From: Litoribacterium kuwaitense
Lineage (GTDB): Bacteria; Bacillota; Bacilli; Bacillales; DSM-28697
Length of the DNA: 64,000 bases
Direction of reading: 5' to 3'
NCBI RefSeq assembly: GCF_011058155.1
Contig: NZ_JAALFC010000001.1
Location: forward strand, 284,689-348,688
In this document: piece by piece, positions 27,871-37,242 of the stretch
How positions within the stretch are numbered: the stretch's first letter is position 1
Layout: each line of letters opens with the position of its first letter
Made by a program: the position numbers and the translations under genes
The notes under the pieces: generated by a model
What the model saw: only the letters and a program-made list of their open reading frames with translations
Told to the model about the DNA's origin: nothing
Database searches by the model: none

Positions 27871-30564
27871 TTAATCATTTTGTGAATTTGAAGTTCGTTC
27901 ATCATCTTCACGCTGACCGGAACTTTGTGCCCCATCGGATGATGGTTGGTCTTCTGACGGAGGACTGTTGCCTTCTTGCTCCTGTTCATTGTCATTGTTT
28001 CCGGACGGAGGTGTTTGCTCCTCGTTGTCGTTCGGCTGTTCTTCGTCGCCATCGTTATTTTCTTCTGGATCGTCCCAAGGGAAGCCAGGGATGTCATCGT
28101 CCGGATTTTCTTCGCCATCTCCATCTGACTCCTCAGGATTTGATTCTTCATCATCGAGCCCATCTTCTCCGGGCTCACCGTCATTGTCATCTTCTGTGCC
28201 ATCTGGAATTTCGATCGTTGTAGATGCAGCTGGGCCGGTCAACTCATTTTCGCTTGCTGTGACACGGAAGCTGTAAATAGCACCGGGAATGACGTCTGGG
28301 AAGCTGACACTCGTTTCATCTGTTGTTGTGAGTGGTTCATAGTTCCCATCATCAATTGACACTTCGACTTCATAAGTTGCCTCATCACTGATTGAATCCC
28401 AGCGAAGCAAAACTTGCATCGCTTCCTCATCAAAGGTAGCAGTCAAACCACTAACTGCGTCAGGCTCTTCAGCTTCAAACCTTTCCGAACGAACGCTTGG
28501 TTCTGTCCCTCTAATAAAATATTCATATACAATCTCGCTTTGCGGCGTAAAATCGCTCGGCAGACGAGGTGGATTGGACCCTTTTTCAATGCCGACACGA
28601 ACGACGGAGTCTGGTTGTTCAAAATCAGCGACTTGACCGCTTGAAATCTCGGTCATAATGCTGCGGAAGAGCTGCTTTGAAATTTGTTGCGCTGAATAAT
28701 CCATGTAATACTCGCTCGTCGTTTTCGGATACCCAGTCCAAATGGCGATGGAATACTCTGTGCTGTAGCCTGCAAACCAGCTATCTGGCACTGCACCTTG
28801 TGGCAGTCCATATTTTGCCCGCGTTTCGTCATCAAAGTTAGATGTACCGGTTTTTCCGGCAACTGGGACGTTGGAGACGTTGGCGGCTGTTCCCGTACCA
28901 CTTGTCATTACAGACTTTAGCATATCTGTTGTCATAAAGGCAGTCGATTCCTTCATAGCAACGGTAGGCTCAGGCGTGAACGACTGCTCACTGCCATCAG
29001 GGAAGACAACCTTAGCAATGGTGTGCGGCTTGCTATAGATGCCCTTATTTCCAAAGGCACTGTATGCACCAGCCATTTCAAGTGGCGACACGCCGTTGAA
29101 ACCACCAATCGAGTAAGATTCATAAATGTTCTCACCGACGTCAATTCCTAACCCTTCGGCAAACGATTTTGCTTTTGGCAAACCGACTGCTTGCATCGCT
29201 TTAAGTGCTGGGATATTACGTGACTTTGCAAGTGCTGTACGTAGAGTCATCTGTCCTAAATGACGGTTATCCCAGTTATTGATTGGCGTTCCATCTGAAT
29301 ACTCGTAAGGCTCATCAACAATTGGATGATAGGTAGACCATTCAAGATGTTCGATCGCCGGTGCAAAGTCTAAGATCGGCTTAATGGTAGAGCCAGGCTG
29401 ACGGTTAATGTCTGTTGCATAGTTATAACCACGCTTTACTTCTTGGTTCCGACCGCCTCCTATGGCAGCGGCGCCACCTGTCTTTGTATTGACGACGGCG
29501 ATCCCTGCTTGGAACTGATCATCGGGATACTGAACGTATTGATTTGTGTCTAGCGCCTGCTCGACGACACGCTGTGCTTCAGGATCTAGGTGTGTGTAGA
29601 CTTCAACACCTGAAGAGTAAAGGTCAATGTCAGTTTTCGCTTGAAATTCTTCAATGACCTGGTCAATGTAAGCATCGTATGGCTGAGGGTTATCCTGTTT
29701 CTCGACAATCGAATCGATGACTGGTATAGCCTTTGCCTGTTCAGCCGCGGACGCATCAATAAATCCATGTTGTTCCATCAGAGAAATGACGGTATTGCGT
29801 CGTTGTTCAGCGGCTTCCGGATTACGAAATGGGTTGTAGTAATTTGGACTTTGCGGTAATCCAGCTAAGAGAGCCGCTTCCTCAACGGTGATTTCGTCTG
29901 TCGTAATGTCCTTATTAAAATAAAATTCCGTTGCTTTAGCGACGCCATATATATCTTGAGCAAATAAAATCTTATTTAGATAGAGCTCAAGAATTTGGTC
30001 TTTTGAATATTGCTGCTCGAGCTTAATGGAGAGCCATGCCTCTTGAATTTTACGAGTCATCGTTTTTTCTGAAGTCAGTAAGTAATTTTTAACGACCTGT
30101 TGGGTAATCGTACTAGCTCCTTCAGCACCGAAGCCATCTTGGAAGTTAGCAATGACTGCTCCGCCAATTCGCCGTAAGTCGATACCAAAGTGCTTTTTAA
30201 AGCGGACATCTTCAGTAGCGATAAAAGCGTCTTTTACGACGTCGGGAATGTCATCGATGTTGACTTGCTCTCGCTTCTCCATGCCAAGCTCTGCAATTTC
30301 GTTACCATTGACATCATAAATTCGTGATGAAAGCGGTGATTCCAATGCTTCAGCACTAATTTTTGGTGCATCTTTAATAATAAAAGCGGCAGCGACTCCT
30401 GCGATGGATATACAAAGCAAGAAAAAAATCGTCAGCCCGAGCATGATGTTTTTAAACAGAGATCCCTTTTTCTTCGGCTTTTTGTTTTTCTGAGTTGATG
30501 AGGACGCTGTTTTTCGTTGAGATCCCTTTTTACGTTCTGTCCTCGTCTTATATTGATCTGCCAT
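27871..30564 (-). CDS. ponA: Class A penicillin-binding protein 1
   Basis: Bifunctional cell-wall synthase anchored by one helix (residues about 37-62). GT51 glycosyltransferase with catalytic E118 in ATEDVRFKKHFGID and STITQQVVKN near 151; transpeptidase with S392-x-x-K395 (PGSTIKP), SRN at 448-450 and KTGTSN from 571. A fibronectin type III-like domain (about 715-800) is followed by a roughly 95-residue Asp/Glu/Pro/Asn-rich tail predicted to be disordered outside the cell. 897 residues, near the B. subtilis PBP1 size. Follows recU by 39 bp, the usual recU-ponA operon. Confidence 0.96.
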   Translation of the reverse strand: MADQYKTRTERKKGSQRKTASSSTQKNKKPKKKGSLFKNIMLGLTIFFLLCISIAGVAAAFIIKDAPKISAEALESPLSSRIYDVNGNEIAELGMEKREQVNIDDIPDVVKDAFIATEDVRFKKHFGIDLRRIGGAVIANFQDGFGAEGASTITQQVVKNYLLTSEKTMTRKIQEAWLSIKLEQQYSKDQILELYLNKILFAQDIYGVAKATEFYFNKDITTDEITVEEAALLAGLPQSPNYYNPFRNPEAAEQRRNTVISLMEQHGFIDASAAEQAKAIPVIDSIVEKQDNPQPYDAYIDQVIEEFQAKTDIDLYSSGVEVYTHLDPEAQRVVEQALDTNQYVQYPDDQFQAGIAVVNTKTGGAAAIGGGRNQEVKRGYNYATDINRQPGSTIKPILDFAPAIEHLEWSTYHPIVDEPYEYSDGTPINNWDNRHLGQMTLRTALAKSRNIPALKAMQAVGLPKAKSFAEGLGIDVGENIYESYSIGGFNGVSPLEMAGAYSAFGNKGIYSKPHTIAKVVFPDGSEQSFTPEPTVAMKESTAFMTTDMLKSVMTSGTGTAANVSNVPVAGKTGTSNFDDETRAKYGLPQGAVPDSWFAGYSTEYSIAIWTGYPKTTSEYYMDYSAQQISKQLFRSIMTEISSGQVADFEQPDSVVRVGIEKGSNPPRLPSDFTPQSEIVYEYFIRGTEPSVRSERFEAEEPDAVSGLTATFDEEAMQVLLRWDSISDEATYEVEVSIDDGNYEPLTTTDETSVSFPDVIPGAIYSFRVTASENELTGPAASTTIEIPDGTEDDNDGEPGEDGLDDEESNPEESDGDGEENPDDDIPGFPWDDPEENNDGDEEQPNDNEEQTPPSGNNDNEQEQEGNSPPSEDQPSSDGAQSSGQREDDERTSNSQND

Positions 30565-30603
30565 CGTATGCTTTCCTGCCTTTCTGAAAAGATCAGCTAC
30601 TCC

Positions 30604-31196
30604 TTAAAAATACATTGTTCGCAGAGCGCGTAAGTAATCGAGGCGAGGGGCGTAGCCTTCAATGACTGGTATACCTTCCTCTTCAATCACCTTTCGCGGT
30701 ATCGATTTACGCTCTTCCGACTGCATTCCTTTATAATATCGGATCACCGGCTCACCATCTAATAAAAAGGTTGCTCTATTTTTTGAAAAACGAATCAACA
30801 TAAATGCAATACCGCCATGCTTTTGAATAGCTTCCATATGGGTGATCTGATGTTCATGAATGTTTTTAAGGGAAAGGAGTGCAGATTTTTCGTTTCCTTA
30901 GCCTCGAAATCGATGTATTTCCCTTGGTACAAACCATTATAGTCTGTCGTAGAAGGCTGCTTAAAGTAGGCTTCAGTAATTTTGGCTGCACTTCTCTTTG
31001 GGTAATCAACATGAACGATTTGTACGGGTGTCGGTTTTTTATGAATGACGGCAATGCCCTCGTTCAAATAATATGTATTCGATACATTCACATCCTCTTC
31101 GAGGGTCATGCCCCTTTTGCCATAGCTTCTCTTTTTGTCATAATGGTCATTCGTGAGCGGCGCTTCGTAGACCTTTCCATTCGGGTATCGTATCAT
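30604..31196 (-). pseudogene. recU: Holliday junction resolvase RecU, one-base frame break
   Basis: Resolves Holliday junctions in recombination and chromosome segregation. The first frame starts [13 protein letters not shown] and carries [26 protein letters not shown], and the catalytic region [23 protein letters not shown] in separate blocks. After HSFPLK the open frame loses similarity, while the other frame reads [19 protein letters not shown] and runs to the normal end APRLDYLRALRTMYF. The break lies in CCCTTAAAAAC (about 30863-30873) and fits loss of one base in the A or C run. Start ATG has AGGAGG. Repaired length about 198 residues, normal. Confidence 0.85.
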
Positions 31197-31341
31197 AGTT
31201 GTCCTCCTCTCTTGAGAAAGCTCTTTACCTATTTTACCTTTGTCTGCTGTTTAAACTCAAATCATATTATGAGATTAGACGTTCTCGGTCACAATAAAGG
31301 TACACTTTTAGGCGTTTTTTAAAAAAAGGAGTGACCAGGTA

Positions 31342-32283
31342 GTGAACGAACATCGTCTCATTCAGACCATTCAACGAAAGACGACTCGTTTAAATGTCGA
31401 TAATATTAGTCGCACTGAAGCTTATCGCAGGATGTATCATCGACTGCCAGAGCTGCATTGGGCGTTACTTGCAGCTTCGGTGTCAAGAAATGCCGGTTAT
31501 CAAATGACTGATCTTTGGCATGATGACATGATTCATGGTCTTTCAGAGCGGGTGCGTTGGTCATTATTTATGGCGTATGAGCGGGCGAATTGGCTCATTT
31601 TTCAAGATGCATATCCTCAGCTGCTTTTATATGAATTCTCCTGCCGACTGAACAAGCCTTTATTTCATCTATTAGATCGATTTCACGTGTCGTCGTTTAT
31701 GTACAAGCATTGGATGTCTTTTTGGAAGGAACGTCAATCGCACATACTTACACATGCGTTGATTACGAATGAACAGCATGTCATTACCCGCCCGATTTTA
31801 CAAGAAAAAAGGTTAAAAGAAGTATTTACGTCGCCGCTGTTCTACGGTCAACAGGCCTTGCACGAAAGTGTCGTTCTTCTCCCGACGCTTCACGGTGTGC
31901 TGTATGGTCAGTCTGTACAACGTTTTACGCATATAAAAGCCCGAATACAGCTTGGGCGCAAGTTGTATCAAATGATGTTTTTCCGACCGTATAGCCGGTC
32001 AGTGAGACAGTTTGCTCAAACGGTTGTTCATACAGGAAAGCGTCTTGACTACCAGAAGTATATCCATCTCGGACACGATTTTTCTGGGCCGTTGTTACGA
32101 GCTGCAGTACCGATGATACGACATCAGCGTTTCACAGCAAATGATTGGTTTATTCACCTTCGTTATCTCGAGCCGAAACATCACGGTACATTAATTGATG
32201 AACCGTTAAATCGCTGGTTTGATGATAAACGAAAGCAGCTTACTTTTCTTTTACGTATGCTAGCTTATTTTCCAAAAACATAA
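31342..32283 (+). CDS. yppC: DUF2515 family protein YppC
   Basis: 313-residue protein conserved beside recU in Bacillaceae; function unknown. Segments such as LPELHWALLAASVSRNAGYQ, ERVRWSLFMAYERANWLIF and HDFSGPLLRA are typical of YppC. No signal peptide. Start GTG 31342 lies ten bases after AAGGAGTGA. Divergent from recU. Confidence 0.85.
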   Translation: MNEHRLIQTIQRKTTRLNVDNISRTEAYRRMYHRLPELHWALLAASVSRNAGYQMTDLWHDDMIHGLSERVRWSLFMAYERANWLIFQDAYPQLLLYEFSCRLNKPLFHLLDRFHVSSFMYKHWMSFWKERQSHILTHALITNEQHVITRPILQEKRLKEVFTSPLFYGQQALHESVVLLPTLHGVLYGQSVQRFTHIKARIQLGRKLYQMMFFRPYSRSVRQFAQTVVHTGKRLDYQKYIHLGHDFSGPLLRAAVPMIRHQRFTANDWFIHLRYLEPKHHGTLIDEPLNRWFDDKRKQLTFLLRMLAYFPKT

Positions 32284-32310
32284 AAAAGGACCCTCACGAT
32301 TGGAGAGTCC
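32282..32310 (-). terminator. Terminator for the small minus-strand gene (sspM-like)
   Basis: On the minus strand GGACTCTC-caatcgt-GAGGGTCC (one mismatch) is followed by six T residues. It overlaps the yppC stop codon. Confidence 0.7.
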
Positions 32311-32318
32311 GTTAATGA

Positions 32319-32441
32319 TTACGTTGACGGTTTATTTTCACCAGATGTTTTCGTCGTAGGCTCGTTCATAGCTTCTCGAGCCTCATTTTGCTTGTGCTGC
32401 TTTTTTTGCGCAGGGCTGTTGTTTTGATGTGATTGTGCCAT
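32319..32441 (-). CDS. sspM: Small acid-soluble spore protein, SspM-like
   Basis: A 40-residue ORF too small for usual tracking: starts MAQSHQNNSPAQKKQHKQ and ends SGENKPST. Very hydrophilic, Gln/Lys/Asn-rich. Start ATG follows AGGAGGTGATACT, a near-perfect ribosome site, and a terminator follows the stop. From memory B. subtilis SspM is a similar tiny protein ending GGPNRPST and lies near yppC, which supports the assignment; identity is low, so the symbol is tentative. Confidence 0.65.
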   Translation of the reverse strand: MAQSHQNNSPAQKKQHKQNEAREAMNEPTTKTSGENKPST

Positions 32442-32649
32442 AGTATCACCTCCTGTCCATTGGACATAGTGTTTATAAAAAATGGAAAACTATGCACAAT
32501 ATTGAAAAGTTAGTGTCGAATGAAGAGAGAAGTTTTTGCCGGAAGCTGATTTCTTTCGCGGAATCTCTTCTAGTTTTGTCAAGCGTGAAGGGAGCGTGCA
32601 TACAAAGAGAGAATATTTCTAGCAAATAAAGCGATATGGGGGGAGACTC

Positions 32650-33134
32650 ATGCAGGCACCGTTAAAACGAAGGAAGCGTCTGATGAACTAGGTATTGGGA
32701 TGACAACGATTCGCAACTGGGTCAGAAAGTACGATATTCCTTGTGAGCGTAATGATAAAGGTCACTTTGTGTTTCACCAGGAGGCACTCGATACGCTAAT
32801 CCTGCTGAAGAAACAAAATGGTGTATTAAATGATGAGCCACCAACGGAAAAAGAAGGATTACCTATTGACGAGTTTTATAGCCGAATGGATGCTTTAGTG
32901 GATCGAGTCGATAAGATAGATCGCGAATTAAAAGCAAAAGCGGACGATGTCGTCACAGTACAAATGCTCCAGCATCGACGAGAAATGGACGAATTAATCG
33001 AAAAAGTCGAGCATGTCGAGCGTAAAATTGATCGCCTCGTGAGTCAAATCAATCAAGCACCTGAACAACAAGAGCAAAGTACGTTGAATGAAAAACCGAA
33101 AAGAAAACGTTTGCTGCATCGTTTTGGTTTTTAA
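32650..33134 (+). CDS. MerR-type HTH plus coiled coil, RacA-like; frame broken near start
   Basis: An open frame from ATG 32700 encodes TTIRNWVRKYDIPCERND, a helix-turn-helix second half, then a long coiled coil with many charged residues (about 60-115) and a basic C-terminus RKRLLHRFGF. The same frame upstream reads VKTKEASDELGIG, clearly the missing first helix, but has no start codon back to a stop. ATG 32650 with GGGGGGAG upstream gives MQAP in another frame; one extra base near 32660 would join MQAP to VKTKEAS. The layout resembles RacA, the chromosome-anchoring protein of sporulation, but the family assignment is by architecture only. Confidence 0.7.
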
Positions 33135-33195
33135 AATCCGTCGCTTTCCACTGTTGGCGTCCTCTGGTATGATAAGAGGGTGGAGGTAATGATAC

Positions 33196-33566
33196 GTGAT
33201 TCAACACGATTTATATACGTTAAACGAAACCTTTTACGCCAAACCGAAGCGATGAAGACGCAATATTTAGAGCGCAGTCCGTCTCCTGATTATGAGGTCG
33301 ACTTTTACGGAGAAGTGAAGCCCTTTGTTGATGAAGTGACCGAGACTGCCGAAGCGTGGCGCGTGGAAGCAAAGCAATGGATAAAAGAAGCTCGTCCTTT
33401 GTATATCCATCCAGTACAAGTCGATAAGACCGTTGAAAATGCTTTGATGGCTGCCGTGCAATGCTTCCATACAAAAGTACGGAAAACACGTTTCATTAAT
33501 ACGATAGAGGCAATCATCTATGTCCTGGAAAGTATCGAAGCAGCGCTTCAACCAAAGGAGCAATAA
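33196..33566 (+). CDS. yppE: DUF1798 family protein YppE, N-terminal frame break
   Basis: Small helical protein conserved in the ypp cluster; function unknown. Core: YEVDFYGEVKPFVDEV, EARPLYIHPVQVDKTVEN, KTRFINTIEAIIYVLES. From GTG 33196 (after TGGAGGTA) the frame reads IQHDLYTLNETF, and adding one T to the TTTT run at 33232-33235 joins it to LRQTEAMKTQYLERS, which aligns well in pattern with B. subtilis YppE. Without the repair the only frame begins at GTG 33180 inside the ribosome site with an odd N-terminus. Confidence 0.72.
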
Positions 33567-33699
33567 AAAGGTGGTTTATCCTTTAAGCAGCAAATCAATC
33601 AGCTGAAAAAACGCGGTCCTGCGCTACTATAGGCAAGCAAGTGAATGGAATCTTGATTAAAAAATAATCACCTGTCTTTCATGTTAGACATCTTAAATG

Positions 33700-33731
33700 A
33701 GTGCATCACTGATATAGTGGTGTACTTTTTG
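33700..33731 (+). terminator. Terminator after yppE
   Basis: AGTGCATCACT-gatat-AGTGGTGTACT pairs over 11 bp (two wobbles) and runs into TTTTT. Confidence 0.8.
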
Positions 33732-33818
33732 CTTCAACCAAAAGTTGTTGTAAAGCACGATGATTTGGGCGATACTCTTAAAACAAAAGGATTTTCATCG
33801 TTAAATAAGAGGGAGACA

Positions 33819-33847
33819 TTGACTCTTTTGACTCAATTCTCTATTCT
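33819..33847 (+). promoter_or_regulatory. Sigma-A type promoter for pncB
   Basis: TTGACT at 33819-33824 and TATTCT at 33842-33847, 17-bp spacer, 43 bp before the pncB ATG. A second TTTTGACTC repeats inside the spacer. Confidence 0.55.
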
Positions 33848-33889
33848 GAACATATTATTGTAAACAACGAAGGACTTGGAGGCACTCAT

Positions 33890-35340
33890 ATGCTGAATTA
33901 TGAGAATTTGACGCTGCATACCGACAAATATCAGATTAATCAAATGTATGCTCATTGGAAAATGGTACCCACAATCGTAAACGTGTGTTTATCGCTTTCT
34001 TCCGCAAAAACCCCTTTCATAATGGTTATGCTGTCTTTGCTGGTTTAGAGCGAATTATCAACTACATTGAAGGGTTGAAGTTTGAAGAGGAAGACATCGA
34101 ATTTTTACGCCAAGAGCCGGAAAATTACGATGAAGACTTTCTGGAGGAGTTAAAAGCTTTTTCTTTTAAGGGGACGCTCAATGCGGTTGAAGAGGGCCAG
34201 ATTATTTTCCCTAATGAACCGATTATCCGCGTGGAATGCCGGGTCTTTGAAGGACACATGATCGAAACGGCACTGCTTAACTTTATGAACTACCAGACTC
34301 TCATTGCAACAAAGGCTTCAAGAATCAGACAAGTGGCTGGTGAGAACGATATTTTAATGGAGTTTGGAACGCGCCGAGCTCAGGAAGCGGATGCGGCCAT
34401 TTGGGGTGCAAGGGCAGCATATATTGCGGGCTTTCATTCTACGAGCAATGTTCGTGCTGGGAAGCTGTTCGGCATTCCAACATCAGGGACACATGCCCAC
34501 GCGTGGGTGCAGGATCACGACTCTGAAGAAGAAGCCTTTGAAGCGTATATGAACGTATTTCCTGATAATACAACCTTGCTCGTCGATACATATAATACAT
34601 TAAAGTCAGGCGTGCCAAACGCCATAAAAGTAGCGAAGAAAATGGCTGAAAGTGGCCATCGTTTACAAGCCATTCGCCTTGACAGTGGCGATTTAGCGAC
34701 TTTATCGAAACAAGCTCGCAAGATGTTAGATGAGGCAGGCTTTACCGATGTCAAAATTTCTGCATCCAATGACCTTGATGAAGAAATTATTTTGCATCTA
34801 AAGCTTCAAGAAGCCGAAATCAACATGTGGGGGATTGGAACGAAGCTCATTACCGCAGCTGAATCGCCAGCACTTGGCGGCGTATATAAAATGGTGGCGA
34901 AAGAAACGGAAACCGGCTATGAGCCCGTTATTAAAATTTCCGAAAACCCGGAAAAAATACCGACGCCTGGATTTACGACAGTGTATCGGATTATCAATAA
35001 TAAAACCGGCAAAACCGAAGGCGATTATGTCGCGATGGTTGAAGAAAACGTCCAGCAAGACAAGCTGAAAATGTTTGACCCGAATAATCCGTATTCGTTT
35101 AAAATCGTTAGCGACTATACAGCAAAGGAACTGCTCGTGCCGATTTTTGAGGACGGCCATTGTGTATACGAGAAAAAAAATATCGATGAAATTCGTGCCT
35201 TTCATTTGGAGCAATTGAAAGAGATTTGGGAGCCGACGCTCAGACTCTTAAACCCGCAAACGTATTTTGTCGATTTAAGCCAAAAAGTGTACGACACAAA
35301 AATGGCTCTCATTGATTCCTTGGCTAAAAAAGATAAATAA
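33890..35340 (+). CDS. pncB: Nicotinate phosphoribosyltransferase, N-terminal frame break
   Basis: ATP-driven synthesis of nicotinate mononucleotide from nicotinate, NAD salvage. From ATG 33890 (TTGGAGG upstream) the frame reads MLNYENLTLHTDKYQINQMY, the conserved start with the TDxYQ motif, up to HW. The main frame then begins at 33955 and gives ENGTHNRKRVFIAFFRK, GYAVFAGLERI, EFGTRRAQEADAAIWGARA, TSGTHAHAWVQ and the phosphoribosyl-binding RLDSGDLA. One base is missing in GGAAAA at 33957-33962. Repaired length about 484 residues, normal. Confidence 0.85.
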
Positions 35341-35378
35341 ACGACACTGCTTGAAGCTATATGAGCTGTAAAGAAAAA

Positions 35379-35413
35379 GTGTAGACAAATCGCTCGTATC
35401 ACGATGTCTACAC
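35379..35413 (-). terminator. Terminator for ku-ligD (also near pncB end)
   Basis: GTGTAGACA and TGTCTACAC nine-base arms with a 17-nt loop. On the minus strand it is followed by TTTTTCTTT. Confidence 0.75.
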
Positions 35414-35427
35414 ACTTGACTCCATGT

Positions 35428-37242
35428 TCAACATTTATGACGAGTGGGGAGAACGCAAAGCATCGGCCATTGCCTGGAGGTGCTTTGTGTTTTTTGTCTT
35501 GTCTCATCCATTTGTAAAAATGGCAAGTGACCTCTAGCGCGCTGCTCGAGCACATCTTTTTGCGAATGAAAAAGCTCGTGCCGTTCTACTTGTGTCCAAC
35601 TGAGTGGTGTTGCGACATAGCCCTCTTCTCGTCCACGACAGGAGTACGGGGCAATGATGGTTTTTTTCGGATGATGCTGAACGTAATCAAGGTACATTTT
35701 GTTGCCGCGGCGATCGATTCTTCGCTCAATCGTCCAAAGGTTTGGCGCTTGGGCGAGCAAAAGTTCAGCAACAGCTTCCATAAACAGACGAGTCTCTACA
35801 TACGACACTACATTAGGCTGGAGGGGGATATACAGTTGTAGGCCCCGGCTGCCTGAAGATTTCACAAAAGTGAACAAGGAAAATGAATCAAACAATGCTT
35901 TGATTTGGAGTGCGGCTGTGGCGATCTTCTCTATAGGTGCAGACGGATATGGGTCGATATCAATGACAAGCTCACGTGGGTGATGCTCACCGTCGCGATG
36001 GAAGGGGGCATGAAACTCAATTGCTGCTTGGTTAGCGAGCCATAAGAGCCCATCCATCTCAAGACAAATCATTCCATCAGGTTCACCACAAGCTTGTTTG
36101 ACAGTCTGAGGCGCATATGCCGGCGTGTGTTTCTGATAAAAAGAAGCTTCATTAACACCATTTGGCCAACGCACTACTGTTAAAGCCCGTCCGTGGAGGA
36201 AAGACATCATATCAAAGGCAACGCTTTTCATATATTGCACATAATCGTTTTTCGTCCATTGCTGCTTTGGCCACAATATTTTCTCAGGCCGTGTCACATC
36301 AGGTGTGTAGGCTAGCCCGGTTGTCAAGGCTGTGAAAGTACACGAATGTGGGGAACGATGAGGCAAAAAACGTGAAAAGCGGACGTCTCGTAACGCGCCA
36401 TTGGCATAACCGATCGTCAATACTTCCAGCACAATACTTGGTGGCGCATTTGGATTGTTTTTAAGCACTGCTGATAACGCGGTCGCTTCTTCAGGTGACA
36501 TACCGTGGCGGATCGTACAGACTGATACCCATGCTCCATTTTGTAATACTACCCCTTTAAAATAGCCTGTCTCTGTTTCGGCGATAATGACAACAGCAAC
36601 CTTCTGCCAGTTTTTATACTTTTTCCAGACGTCTGATCGCCCTGATACGTAAAGGCTATGTCGTTTTTTGGCGACGACACCTTCTCCTTTTTCCCGAATA
36701 ATGTCTTTCCATAGAGGTGCATAATTTGTATAAGTCGGCGCAAGGGCAATGGTGCTTCCTCGTTTTGGCGGATCTGCAAAGCCGCCAAGTTCAGCCAGTT
36801 TTTTTAAGTGTGTTTTTCGTGTGATAAGCGGTTCGTTTTTACGGGAAATCGATCCGCTCGACAATAGATCAAAGACACAAAAAGTGGCTTTCAAAGTCGC
36901 TTTGTCATCGTTCGTTTGTGTTTTTCGGTTTGCCCGTTTTACGAGCAAATCAAAGCGACAGTGTAAAGCGCTGTCTAACATGGTCATTTCCCCATCTAAG
37001 ACAATCGGGAGTTCATGATGAAGTTTTTCGGCAATGCGCTTTGCCGCTGTAATAATCTCGGGAAAAGCATGGCTATAATCATGATTGTGCATGCTCCTAA
37101 GCGCAATGTGTTGGCGATCGATCAAAAGCTGCATTCGGTAGCCGTCCCACTTCGGTTCAAACACCCATTGGGCCATTTCCTCTGGCCAACGCGTAGAAAG
37201 AACTGGCTTCATAGGTGGAGTGAATGTAAAACCCGTTGTCAC
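35428..37242 (-). CDS. ligD: NHEJ DNA ligase/polymerase LigD
   Basis: Repairs double-strand breaks with Ku, mainly in spores. Order is ligase first, polymerase second, as in Bacillus. Ligase: adenylated lysine in VFEPKWDGYRMQLL (about residues 27-40), DGEMTM, VVAKKRHSLY. Polymerase (primase-like, from about 310): EKILWPKQQWTKNDYV and VIDIDPYPSAPIE with the metal aspartates, then FVKSSGSRGLQLYIPL. 604 residues. GTG start overlaps the ku stop (GTGA); ATG 37212 is an alternative. Confidence 0.94.
   Translation of the reverse strand: MTTGFTFTPPMKPVLSTRWPEEMAQWVFEPKWDGYRMQLLIDRQHIALRSMHNHDYSHAFPEIITAAKRIAEKLHHELPIVLDGEMTMLDSALHCRFDLLVKRANRKTQTNDDKATLKATFCVFDLLSSGSISRKNEPLITRKTHLKKLAELGGFADPPKRGSTIALAPTYTNYAPLWKDIIREKGEGVVAKKRHSLYVSGRSDVWKKYKNWQKVAVVIIAETETGYFKGVVLQNGAWVSVCTIRHGMSPEEATALSAVLKNNPNAPPSIVLEVLTIGYANGALRDVRFSRFLPHRSPHSCTFTALTTGLAYTPDVTRPEKILWPKQQWTKNDYVQYMKSVAFDMMSFLHGRALTVVRWPNGVNEASFYQKHTPAYAPQTVKQACGEPDGMICLEMDGLLWLANQAAIEFHAPFHRDGEHHPRELVIDIDPYPSAPIEKIATAALQIKALFDSFSLFTFVKSSGSRGLQLYIPLQPNVVSYVETRLFMEAVAELLLAQAPNLWTIERRIDRRGNKMYLDYVQHHPKKTIIAPYSCRGREEGYVATPLSWTQVERHELFHSQKDVLEQRARGHLPFLQMDETRQKTQSTSRQWPMLCVLPTRHKC

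Larger units (their letters stand above)
33567..33889. other. Gap between yppE and pncB
   Basis: 323 bp with no supported gene. It contains the terminator at 33700-33731 and the promoter at 33819-33847. Confidence 0.6.

Noticed and set aside
27864..28202. Overlapping ORFs in the ponA tail region on both strands
   Set aside because: They mirror the low-complexity acidic tail of PBP1 in other frames.
32284..32315. Plus-strand terminator for yppC
   Set aside because: The stem is followed by no U tract on the plus strand; the U tract is on the minus strand, so I assign it to the small spore gene.
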